From Pseudovirgaria hyperparasitica (taxonomy: Eukaryota > Ascomycota > Dothideomycetes > Acrospermales > Acrospermaceae): a DNA stretch of 64,000 nucleotides. The DNA lies in the NCBI RefSeq assembly GCF_010093815.1, contig NW_022985550.1, positions 385,074 through 449,073 on the forward strand, written 5' to 3'. Below the pieces are notes generated by a model, which saw only the letters and a program-made list of their open reading frames with translations, made no database searches and had not been told where the DNA came from. Of this stretch, positions 1-10,152 are shown piece by piece. Position numbers and translations under genes: made by a program. How positions within the stretch are numbered: position 1 is the stretch's first letter; each line of letters begins with the position of its first letter.

Positions 1-774
1 TCGCGCACGATATACCCATTTCCTTTTTATCTCCATATATTGTAATATACCAACCAACCATCCATCCAACCCTCCATCTATCCCACTTCTCCTTCCCTCC
101 TTCCTGTCTCAGTCTCTTGGTTTTTCTTTCCCTTGTCGGACGCGAACAAAAAAGAGTTTCGGGGAGGGGTCTGGGCCTGTACAACTAGAACATGGTGCAT
201 TTTCCAACGGCGCTGCTTTTACTCAACGCTTGTTTCCTTTTCTTCGTCTTTTTCTTTTTCCGGTCGGTCTTGGCTAGCTTTGTTGGTGTGAGTTCCGCAT
301 TTACACCCCGGGGGCTGCTTGGGGGGGTTTTTTTTGGGGGGGGGATGGGAGGGGATACCCAAAAGAAAAAAGTTTCATCGATTTATACCATGGATCAGTC
401 TTTTTTTGGCGGGGGATTTGAGGGGCTTTAACTAGAGGCGGGGAGGAAACAGGAATTGGAATCGTGCGAACGAATGACTTGGATTGACTGAAGCGAGACG
501 TATGTTTCTTTTTTTTAGTAGTAGTAGATTTTTAGATGTTTAGATTTGTGGTTTGGGAGGGGATGATGGGAAGGGGGAAGGCCGCGCGAGCGGTAGTAGT
601 TTTAGTTTGAGATATGCTGTTATAGTTTATACCCCTTTTTAATGCTTGTGTTTGGTTTGGGATTTTGTTGTTGGTTTTGGGGTTTGTGTTTGTGTGTTTG
701 TGTATTAGTGTGTGTATCGTCTATCTACATCCATCCAGAGACACCGGACTAGTTGCAGTTGCATGCCCTGAGCG

Positions 775-1190
775 TACACATACATACACATACAGAGACA
801 GAGACAGATACACATACACATACACCCGTCCGTCCCGTCGCCACCATCATCGCCACCCGTTGTGGCGCTGCACAGACAATATATGCTCGTATGAACATCT
901 GCGGGATCCATTCCAGACTGTACTGTACTGTACTGTACCGTACCGTACTGCAGGACACGATATACCAGACGCGCCGGACCTCGTACCGTGGCGAATATGT
1001 ATGTATGCATGTCACGTCGCGTTGTGTCGACGGCTTGCGGTGGTATCTTGTGCTGTGTTTGATGTCCGGTGTATGGGTTTGTATGGGTTTGTATGGGTTT
1101 GTATGTATGTATGTGTTTGTATGTATGTATTTGTGCTTTTGCTGCGTGCGTGCGTGCGTGTGTGCGTGCGTGTGTGCGTGCATGCAGTAT
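775..1190. repeat. Cluster of short tandem repeats
   Basis: Several simple repeats lie end to end. There is a CA-rich ACATAC/AGACAG tract at 775-827, a TACTG/TACCG pentamer repeated six times at 921-950, three copies of the ten-mer GTATGGGTTT at 1071-1100 followed by GTAT repeats to about 1130, and a GTGC/GTGT tract at 1141-1183. They read through on both strands without stops, which creates false protein-coding signals. Confidence 0.9.
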
Positions 1191-1426
1191 ATATGTGTAG
1201 TATATGTATATGTACATGTACAGTGGTATATACTAGATCCGAAGATTGGACTGGACTGGCCTGGGCTGGACTAATTAGGCTTGTTATGTGTGTATGTATG
1301 TACCGTTGCTAGGATGTGCAAGGATGCACTTGTACTTGGTGTATGGGAGATGGATGTGGGTACTCGGGTGAGTGAGTGACTGACTGACATGTACGGTCTG
1401 CTTTGAGGGCAGTACGTGAAGTTTGC

Positions 1427-1460
1427 ATGTATGTATGTATGTATGTATGTATGTATGTAT
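1427..1460. repeat. (ATGT)n microsatellite
   Basis: An uninterrupted tetranucleotide ATGT tract of about eight units, directly before the 11-bp repeat array that starts at 1471. Confidence 0.9.
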
Positions 1461-1470
1461 ACATGATACG

Positions 1471-1514
1471 CGAGTCATGGACGAGTCATGGACGAGTCAT
1501 GTACGAGTCATGGA
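1471..1514. promoter_or_regulatory. Four 11-bp repeats, each with an ATGACTC heptamer
   Basis: The 11-mer CGAGTCATGGA occurs four times in tandem (third copy with one change, GTA for GGA). Each copy carries GAGTCAT, the reverse of ATGACTC, at 1472-1478, 1483-1489, 1494-1500 and 1505-1511. ATGACTC contains the TGACTC core bound by Gcn4/CPC1 and other bZIP factors. The 11-base step would place all four on about the same face of the helix. A regulatory role is inference, since no gene start is near. Confidence 0.4.
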
Positions 1515-1881
1515 CGCGAGTATGTAGTGCTCGTCGTGTTTGATGCCTTGGATAGACTGGACTGGATGGGGATAGGAGAGGTCTGGAGGGCGCGATACTG
1601 ATATCGATACTGTGAATATACATATACGTCTATCGAGTCCATTCACTAATTACTCATGATCTTCTGCGATTTCGAGTTGGACTTGACTTCAGAAGCGGGA
1701 GAATGGAGTATGGCTGGCGTATATATCAGTACTGTAGGCACCTAATACGAATACCGTCTACCGGTCGGCAAGTATTAGGTAGGAGGTAATTGATATAAGC
1801 ATAAACACGCCCCCCCTTAGCCTTGGGATGACTCACTTCTCTCACTTCGCTCTCGCCAACCACGCCTCACGTCTGATGCCC

Positions 1882-2048
1882 GTGGTGGTGGTGGTGGTGG
1901 TGGTGGTCAGCGTCAGACATGGCAACAGCAATCTAAGTCATCTATTAAGAGTCATAAATTAGTGGTTAGTTAGTTAAAGGGGGGGTGGGCTGCCCTCGAA
2001 TGGAATGCATAGCAAGGTTAGGCAATGGATGGATGGATGGATGGATGA
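1882..2048. repeat. (GTG)n and (GGAT)n microsatellites
   Basis: A GTG trinucleotide tract fills 1882-1907 and an ATGG tetranucleotide tract fills 2025-2048. Non-repetitive sequence lies between them. Confidence 0.85.
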
Positions 2049-2151
2049 ATGGGATGAAATGGGCAGCATCGCGTAATGGATTAATTAACGCTGACACGAC
2101 AGTCATCGTTGTTCTCCTCACATCAGCGTGGCCTGGGTCGGCATATACATT

Positions 2152-2280
2152 CAGCATACAGCATACAGCATACCTCGCGTGGGGAGGATGGCACTCACTT
2201 GTTAATCATCTCATACACCATCCCATACACCATCTCATCCCCTTACACACATCTATCTCATCTCATCTCATCTCATCCCA
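2152..2280. repeat. CAGCATA and TCTCA short tandem repeats
   Basis: The heptamer CAGCATA is repeated three times at 2152-2172. A run of TCTCA pentamers ends near 2280. The stretch between is made of CATAC/CATCC-type degenerate units. Confidence 0.8.
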
Positions 2281-2783
2281 TCCCTCCCTCCCCTACAAAA
2301 CTCCCCTTAGCCCACCTATCCAGTCGAGCCGATCCCAGCCCAGTCCATCCCCGCGCCGCAGCACAACATGGATGCCACCTAATTACCTCCTCCCCTTACG
2401 TGCTAATTACCCACTGTACTGTACCGTAGTAAGCAACGCTGCAGCCAACCTCAGGCTGAACCTATCTTAGCCTCCTGCACGTCGTTCTTTTTATACTACG
2501 CGCTTTGCTTGCTCGTCGATGTTTGCTGTCGTACTGTGCGCGCTTGACTGCTTGATTGATTGCCTTGCTTTTGGGTTGGGAATGGTTTGCCTGGATTTAG
2601 GATGGTTTGCTTTGTCCTGCCCTGCATTAGTTTGCTTCTTCGCCTTACTTTACTTTGCTGCGAGGGAAGGCGAAGAGGGACGGGGATGGTGAGGGTGAGA
2701 GGAAGGTATGTGCTTATGACGTTCCGCGATGAGCCATGTAGATGTCCCGTTATCGGATGTACAAGACGACAGAAAGGAAAAGT

Positions 2784-2813
2784 AAGGCAGAAGCAAGGCA
2801 GAAGCAAGGCAGA
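2784..2813. repeat. 11-mer AAGGCAGAAGC tandem repeat
   Basis: About 2.8 copies of an 11-base purine-rich unit, followed directly by a long A/C-rich stretch to about 3130. Confidence 0.8.
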
Positions 2814-4601
2814 AAAACAAACCCTCCAACGACAAAAACAACAAATCAGCCAAAAACAAACAAATAAAAGCCAATAGCAAAACAACGATCAGATAGCAAT
2901 AATCAAAAACGAAACAATCGGATAATACGCCAAACGTAGATCGCAGATCGTCAAAAACGTAGAAACGCGCAACAAAAAGCCATGATGAAAACCCCCCAAA
3001 CAAAAAACACCCGGAACTCCTAACATAATCACCGTCGAAACGTCCCGCTAACACCACCAAGGAGGAAAAATCATATAGATCTACTTCTACACCTGCATCG
3101 ACGCACCAACACCTACATAATACAAAAACCAAGCCAACGAAATGTCCGAAAACACCATCTCCAGCACCCGCAGCCGTCGACCCTGCCTGCCCTGCGCTAC
3201 GCATCGTTCGCATTTAACAGTTAGTTAGTTCTCTGCGTTCGTTCTTGCATCGGCAGGATTCTCATCCGTCCCGCCCTGCCTGCCTACCTAGGTGTTTCGC
3301 ACGTTTCTACTGCAACTCTGCTGCTGTGTAATCAAGATTCATCCGTCCCCTGTTGGGTGTGTCTGTCCTCATTGGGTGTGACTGCGCTGCACAGCGGGGG
3401 CCTGTGGCAGCTAAACTTAGGCTGTAGTGGGCTTAGACTTAGACCTTAGGCTAAGATGTGCGTTTGCAGTGGGTTTTTGCGATATGCTGTGCTTTGCAAA
3501 GCAAACACGGGGGAGGATCTGATGTCTGGGCTTGGTGCTGGTGTTGGGGGGTATGGGAATGGTGGACTTGGGTGTTGTTTTATATACGTGATTTGAGAAG
3601 GTGGTTTGGTGTAGCAGTCGCAGTGGACGTGGGTTGTGGTGGGTGATGCTGTGTATTAGTGAGGCCGTATGTGCGGAGCAGCGAGCGCGGTGGATTATGA
3701 TAGCTCTACAGGAAAGGTGACATTTCGTTGTCAGTTGTTAGGCTGCTGTTCTGCTGCTACCTGTCTGGGATATCTAGATATTATACTTATAGCTATTCTT
3801 CGATGTTATATATAGATGTATACAGGATGCGGTAGGCTATGTATACATTGACTTGTATACGTTCATAAACTCCAAGCTTTTCTCTTCCAGGTCGCTAGTA
3901 TTAATACCCTCTCCTCACGCTATCATTAGCTACGTGATAATATAGTAATCTTAATCCCTCGATCGAGACAGTAGTGCGATATGTCATATACGAGAGACAT
4001 TGCGCCTGGAGCCGCGCGGTCATGTGCTACACCGTCTGAGAGACATCCAACTCACCGTTCGAAGCCCGCAGAACCTCACTCTATATACACTCTATATATA
4101 CGCTCTACGTCGTACCTGTGTATTGCTCAGTGATCCTTTCTGCATGCTTCAATACTGATCATAATGCCTAACAATCGCATACGTACGCTATACGCCGACA
4201 CTGCCCTCTTGGTGGTACGTCAGGATGTATACCACCGACTGCGTAGTCGATCGTAGACTTCGCTCTGCTATACCTCGCAGACTATCTATATCCAGTGATT
4301 GCAGGATCTACCGCAGGATGTATCGCGACACGATGCTCTTAGACAATTCAGCCTCCTATGCGCAGCAGGCTATGCGTACTCGCGATCTTCCTCGAGGCAG
4401 ACAATGGGATGCGATATACGCATGTTTGAGTTATAATTAGAGGAGCATACTTTTATCTATACTCCTGTTCAAGTATATAGGGAGTTAGACCGCATCTGCA
4501 AACTCACAGTAACAACTCTCGAGCATTCAGCACTGCTAAACATCAAGACTTTCACCAACCTACCACAGACCCTCCATAAGCACAACTCAAGACCTACAAT
4601 C

Positions 4602-5034
4602 ATGCATTTGACGCCCACCATCGTCGCCGTCCTGACTTCAGTCTCCCTCGCCAGAGCGACAGGCTGCTACTCCAAGGGCAGCGCATACTGGGGCAGCGGA
4701 GACAACATCGAGCGAGCCAAGGAGAACGCAAACAGGGCCTGTCACGGCAACCTGGGCGGCCGTGACTTCAACGCCGGCGAGGAGCGCAAGGCGTGTTTCA
4801 ACATCGCGGACAACAAGCGCGTCAACTTCATCATGTCGTACAAGCAGAATGATCCGAAGAGACATATGAGCACTGCCGACTGTAATCGTCACCTTGGCGA
4901 TCTCATCACTCGTTGCGATCGCGGTGGAGATGGGGATGATGGCAAGTGGTACTATAGGTGAGTCGAGTCTGCCGCAGGCTGGGCATGGCTAATCCGTTGC
5001 GAGCAGGTCGGATCCGAATGACGGCCGCTGCTAG
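4602..5034 (+). CDS. Small secreted six-cysteine protein, effector-like
   Basis: Predicted 127-residue secreted protein. Residues 1-19 form a signal peptide (hydrophobic core TIVAVLTSVSLA, then ARA before TGCYS). The first exon reads to a TGA at 4959, but that stop lies inside a GTGAGT donor. Splicing 4958-5006 (49 nt, GCTAATC branch-like site, GAGCAG acceptor) continues the frame to RSDPNDGRC and TAG at 5032-5034. The spliced form adds a sixth cysteine, so mature C residues fall in TGC, RAC, KAC, ADC, TRC and GRC, enough for three disulfides. Size, secretion and cysteine content fit fungal small secreted proteins, including effectors, but the family is not one I recognise. It stands alone between two gene-poor stretches, a common setting for such genes. 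Function unknown. Confidence 0.75.
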
Positions 5035-7106
5035 GAGTCTTGAGGATATACAGATACGCTCCTTTCGAGACAGACGTTGAGATGATCGCTGGTCAGAGGA
5101 GGATTTGCTTTTCATGTACCTACAAGCGTTAGCCCAGCACACAAATGGGAGAAACCAGTTCGGAATAGCTTGTCGTGCATCCCTGCGCTCTCCGCAAGAT
5201 ACACCAACTGGTCCCGCGCATGATCCAGCAGTAGTACTAATTACCTGAGCATAGTATGCATATCGTCGTCTCGTCTGTCAAGAACTGTCCGGACGGCCAC
5301 CAACAGATCCCTGCCTGCGCAAGGTAATTCCCGTGCCGAGTGGCTGGCACGCGTGAGGGGTATTGCAGCATCGCACTCGTATGACACCCAGCCTCTTCCT
5401 TGCGAGGAGGTTGGGAAGTGGATCTGACAATCCCTTCTTCTCCACTCTGGCCCCCCGACCGTTTGCCGTTGATTCGTCATGTGTTGGTTGGCTGCAGAAT
5501 TGCTGACAGGAGTTCGTGCCTTGCCTTAGGCCGTTCATCCATCCGCGGGGGCCTCGGTTGCGTGGCCTCCTCCCGGGTGGAGCGCAGTGTAATCATGATG
5601 CATTTGCGGATCCGCTTCTCCAACTCGAAGCCCGTATCGGCGCCGCCATCATCATGGCATAAACCTTAGGAAACGTCGCCGACGTCACCCAAGACCATGC
5701 GCATTCCGTCTTGAACAGCGGCACCCGCGCCATGTTCCAGACGTGAACCTCTTCGGGCAGTCGGTCCACGCCGCTATTATGAATAGCAATCCTACACCTG
5801 TTACCTGTATGACTGTCAGGTCGCCATGCCCGAAGGTACGCATGCATGAGGTTGAAACGAAACAGTTCCGTCCACTCACGGCCCTGCCTACCCCTCCCTT
5901 CTGCCACTCCGATCCTGCATGAATCCATGCCCTTCTGCAATGCCCAGCATATCATTCTCGCACGCTGACATGCCCATGTCATCCTGTAAGCCCCTCATTC
6001 CTATCCACCAGTGCGCGCGCAGGCCCTACCGGTCGCAGATACGGTCACAAGGAACCTCCTCATGCCCGCAAACTGCAGCGATGTCACCGCATCATCCAAT
6101 GGCCGGCGTCTCCAGCACTGCGTAAGCGCCCGTCCAAATGCCAGTGGCCCTTGAGGGTGTGGTGCTGCAGGCGAACTCCCTCGCCCGCGCTTGCGGCAGC
6201 CACTCAGTCCCTGAGCTGGACCCCCTGGCACGCAGCGGATATGGCCGCCACGATGGATTTGACTGGCTGTCTGCTTCCACGTGTGCGCCGGGAGGCGCGG
6301 ACGGACTACGGATCGGGGTAAGTGGGGTTGTAGGGGAGGGCCGACTGGGTCAGCGTCGGTGGGCTCCGGGAGGGAGGAAGGGAGGGAGGGGCTCGCTCTG
6401 ATTGTCGTTGGAAAAAGTTTCGAGACGGAGATGTAAAGGAAGGTTTCGTTACGAAGGTGGTATAAAGGATGGGTGGCTTTGGGTTGGTACAGGGACGTGG
6501 TCGTCCGTCGGAACGGAAAGGTGATTGGAAAATTGTTTTCCGCTTTAAACTTCACGTGATGGTTAAAATGCTCTACTGGGTCATGCCTGAAGATGAATAT
6601 GCGGCGCCACAATACCAACCCGAAATGTTCATGTACAGAGGCTCAACTGTAGAGACTGCCGTACCAATACTTGAATTCGCGGGTTTAAGTTGTCATTGAA
6701 CAGCCCCACGATGTTTGAGATGAGCTTGTGGAATCGACGCTCCACTCATCCGACGGACACTCGGCCGATTACACAATGTTGCAAACATTCAGCGTCTAGA
6801 ATCGTAGCAGTGACGGAGAATGTTGGCAGTCTATATCGAGTCAGAATTGGTGGCATTAAAATTCACACCAGCAGGCTAGTCGATCAACCAAAGGGCTAAG
6901 CTTTCGTGCTGTAATGATATCTAATGCATTCCCGATACTAAAGAAGACTGTAATGCCCATCAACGGCGAGAAATACGACGAGAAGAGGCGGAAATGCAAC
7001 CTCAAGAGTTGAACGTTATCACACATAGAGACCAGATTCGCATCGAAAGAATGTCTTGGATTATGACTGAGCAATAGCATTTCAGGAGTTTGTACCAAAA
7101 TTCCAA
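5035..7106. other. 2.1 kb with no supportable gene
   Basis: Both strands have GC-rich open stretches (for example minus 5593-5982 and minus 6001-6618), but none shows a recognisable domain or a convincing chain of splice sites and codon use. Around 5810-5880 on the minus strand there is a GTGAGT donor and a CTGAC branch-like site before an AG, so an unrecognised or decayed spliced gene is possible. I do not call one. Confidence 0.5.
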
Positions 7107-8036
7107 TCAAGAGGGCGACTGACGGCAAACTCCTAATCTACAAGCCTCGCAGAGGTCATTCATGTGTGGTAGTGTAGTCCTATGTTGGAAGACTGGTTGC
7201 TCCATCGGTACGCCTGCCCACTTCATAAGCCTGTACGCGACGCGATCAATATATGACTGCTCATCCAGCGAGAAAATCCCCAAATAGTTACAAAACTTGC
7301 ATCGCTGACCGAACACCATCGCGTTATATCCGTCGCCCGCGTACCCCCTAATCGAAATGGCTATCATTCCACTGCCCCAACAGGATGAACGGCAGGATTG
7401 GTTCTGGCACCTGAACCCGCCCCTGACGTATGTCGCAAAATTCTTGTCGCTGAGATTTCCCTCGTCGTCTTCTGCTTGCCACCAGATGGATGGAAGATGT
7501 TCGATCGTCGCTCTTGCAACTTGTGGATGAAGTAGCGGATACATGTACGTTGATGACGCTTCGACAGACGGTTCGACAAATCCGTCCAAGGAAGTGTGTG
7601 CGCTATCTCGAAGCCTGTGTCGACTTCGTAGATGCTTGCTCAGCACATCTGGGCTACCAAAGCCCCGATTACAGAGGTCGCATTCAAAGAAAGTTCTATG
7701 CGCCGATGAAACCTTCACATGCTCGCTGAGTGCATGTCGACTGTCGAAGGACATATCGCAAGCGTCACACCTAACATTATGTGCTGGCGAGTCGCGGATA
7801 TGCTGGTCGAGCGCATCTTCGCTGCCAAAAGACCGATCGCACGTGTCACACTCGAAAGTCTGAATATGTGCTGGAGAGTCTCGGACATGCTGGGCAAGTG
7901 CATCTTCGCTGCCAAAAGACCGATCGCAGGTGTCACACTCGAAAGTCTGAATATGTGCTGGAGAGTCGCGGATATGCTGGGCAAGTGCATCTTCGCTGCC
8001 AAAAGACCGATTACAGATGGCACAATGAGCAGCCAT
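7107..8036 (-). CDS. C2H2 zinc-finger protein with 3CxxC-type domain
   Basis: 309 residues, single exon. Residues 1-145 hold five finger units of the form C-x2-C-x12-H-x5-H (CAICNRSF..H, CDTCDRSF..H twice, CDACDMSF..H, CDLCNRGF..H), with slightly long H-H spacing. The first three units are almost identical and come from an 87-base tandem duplication. From about residue 205 there is a second zinc module: GGFRCQNQSC, then SSCWGSGMIAISI, GYNAMVFGQRCKFC and a closing CEACRLGVC. These paired CxxC motifs match the fungal 3CxxC-type zinc-finger family. The likely role is nucleic-acid or protein binding; no enzyme motif is present. The start at 8036 opens directly into the first finger, so an upstream exon with more fingers cannot be excluded. 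Confidence 0.7.
   Translation of the reverse strand: MAAHCAICNRSFGSEDALAQHIRDSPAHIQTFECDTCDRSFGSEDALAQHVRDSPAHIQTFECDTCDRSFGSEDALDQHIRDSPAHNVRCDACDMSFDSRHALSEHVKVSSAHRTFFECDLCNRGFGSPDVLSKHLRSRHRLRDSAHTSLDGFVEPSVEASSTYMYPLLHPQVARATIEHLPSIWWQAEDDEGNLSDKNFATYVRGGFRCQNQSCRSSCWGSGMIAISIRGYAGDGYNAMVFGQRCKFCNYLGIFSLDEQSYIDRVAYRLMKWAGVPMEQPVFQHRTTLPHMNDLCEACRLGVCRQSPS
7779..8036. repeat. 87-bp tandem repeat encoding zinc fingers
   Basis: Units start at 7779, 7866 and 7953, each 87 bases (29 codons), and differ at only a few positions. They encode the DSPAHIQTFECDTCDRSFG-type fingers of the minus-strand gene. Near identity at DNA level means recent duplication or gene conversion. The plus strand is also open through the repeats, which is a shadow. 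Confidence 0.9.
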
Positions 8037-10152
8037 TGGGACTCAGATTCAGATAGTACTGCGAGTGTGACTGCACATCTCACCGCTCATGAGGCTGGCT
8101 ATAAGTACTATTGCTCCATACAATCAGCCACATATAGCATGGATGGGCGACAAGGTATAATTGGACAGACAAAAGCATCAGGTATCTTTGCCAAAACTCG
8201 GTCCTTGTTGCAGCTGTCCCACATGCACACGCACGAAAACGTGTATCGTCTATCTCAGACTGAAAATGAATATTGCTTTGTGAGTGGTCATGCACGAAAA
8301 CATGTCACATAGACAGACAGGTATTGTGCACGTAGAATGCGCGACCACCTTTTCGCTCAGGGTATGATGAGACAAGCATGACCGACTCATTGACGTGGCA
8401 GCCTTGCTGCAGTCCCTCATCCCTACGCTTGAGAAGTCCACTACATACTTCCACCGAAACCATGCCTTCTCAGAGCTTCAGAGTCTCGATGATCGAGGCT
8501 ATATATCATCATCTCGATCACTCATGAGGAAGTCTTCTCAGATGCACACAAGGCTGGTGGGTTTATGACCTGACGGCAATGGTACGTCATGTGTCACAGC
8601 CTTGCATCTGCACACCGTGTTCATGCGTCCTGTAGAACTGATCAAGCGGATGCGCATCCACAGAAGATATTCCTGTGAGTGAAGTGCGTGTTTTTGTGGT
8701 CCAGAGACTGGCTGACTACGGCTACATTCTGAGCTGACGGGACACTCCTAGCATTATGGGCTGGATGTGCAAGAGCAATGGCACAAACGTATCTATGAAG
8801 CCTCTAGTCACGAATGATACTATTTTCAGACCTGTGAAGTCCTCTTTGAATTGTACTGTTAACTTTCTAGACATTTTGGACCACTAAATGAACTCTAATC
8901 ATTTGTCCTCCCGCCTGTAACAAATGATAGTTGAAGAGGTTAACTATCCACCATCATCGCATCCTCCAGATCAAGGGGCTTTGAGTTGGTACCTGCCCAC
9001 CCAATCGAATGCGATTCGCATCTGTGTAATCGAAATGTCAGCTTTTTCATGTCGTAACTGGATTATCATCACAGTCGAACATGATGTCTCAGCTTTACCC
9101 TCAATGTCAATAGACCTGATCATAATGTCTCCTTCCTCCTTCAGTGTAGATGAGAACGCCAGCATGCTTGATGATCTAATGCCCTCGCAAACACATGTCT
9201 TGTATCTTGAGTTTCATAGTCGTGTGAGTTCAAGAGGGATACCCCTTTACCTCGCCTACCTTCCATCACTTCAGCTGAAGAGGTCGTAGTGAGACGATTA
9301 TGTACTTTTCGTACGTAGAAGCAAATACATCAGAGTCAGAGCTCTATTAAGGGAAGCTTCCACATCCTTGCAAAGGAGTCAGCCGCCGCCTCGATATTTC
9401 CAGAGCACTACTGTACTTACTCTATCCATCGCGGAGAATTTGCCCCTTTTCATGATGTACTCCGTGGCTAAACGTGTAGGAGCGTGGTGACTGTTCTGGA
9501 CTTTAGCGGAGCAATCAATTCCAGGCTTAATCAAAGGCCGGACGGTATACCGAAATCTTGTTATGGTTATGGTTGGACCATTTACGTAAATAATGTTGAC
9601 TTGAGGGCAGTCTCACTGGGCTGAGACAGCATGGACGACTGTACTAGGAGAATAAAACTTGTAAAATAATATGTTGATGCACACCACGTCGTTTTCTCAT
9701 GATGTATGACTCTATTATGTCTCTTGATTTCTGCTTTAGTCGCAGAACTGCCCGGGGAATCCAACAAGCCTTCAACACATTGAGGTGGTTGGCGGTACTT
9801 GCCCTTATAAATTGTGCTGCTGGAGCTTGACAAAGTCGGATACTGAAATGCGGGATCCAGTCTAGCTCAGGACACCTTGTATCGCAAGAGAGAGATTCAG
9901 AATAGTCTATTGTTTTGGCCTGCTGTCCGATCAACGCTGATTCTCATCGTGTTTGGCTGGATAAACTGTTTGGACGGCGTGGAAGTGAATGAATTATCAA
10001 TGGAACAGTGTGTGTGACTACCAGCCAGGCAAGCCAGGCAATGCTCAACAGCCAACAATCAAACGAAGAAAGCTAATGCTGCCTGTGTTTTCGACTGCTC
10101 GAGCTACCCCCTCACAAGTAAACCGAGAGACTACTTCACAGCAGAACCCACT
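8037..10152. other. 2.1 kb with no supportable gene
   Basis: I find no complete gene. A plus-strand open stretch at 8924-9289 has no recognised motif. A minus-strand stretch at 9582-9833 contains AEIKRHNRVIHHEKT, which resembles the second half of a C2H2 finger, but lacks the paired cysteines and may be a relic. Confidence 0.5.

Larger units (their letters stand above)
1..4601. other. 4.6 kb region without a supportable gene
   Basis: I find no credible gene. Open frames here come from simple repeats and lie on both strands at once (for example 665-1312 plus against 705-1217 minus). Base composition changes in blocks: pyrimidine-rich near 60-130, G/T-rich 640-1320, C/T/A-rich 2200-2400, strongly A/C-rich 2780-3130, G/T-rich 3440-3660, and TA-rich around 3760-4200. 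It could include the tail of a gene left of the window, a long untranslated leader, or decayed repeat DNA. I cannot choose between these. Confidence 0.6.

Noticed and set aside
665-1312. Long overlapping open frames on both strands
   Set aside because: They are produced by GT/CA-rich microsatellites that lack stops in several frames; the translations are strings of repeats such as CVCV and HTHT.
6001-6618. Minus-strand 205-residue frame
   Set aside because: It is Pro/Arg-rich with no domain, no likely start context and no splice chain.
7779-8036. CRISPR-like repeat array
   Set aside because: The repeats are directly adjacent 87-base units in frame within a protein gene, with no spacers, in a fungal genome.
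7719-8312. Plus-strand frame with repeated segments
   Set aside because: It is the antisense of the 87-bp zinc-finger repeats; the minus-strand reading has the correct cysteine and histidine pattern.
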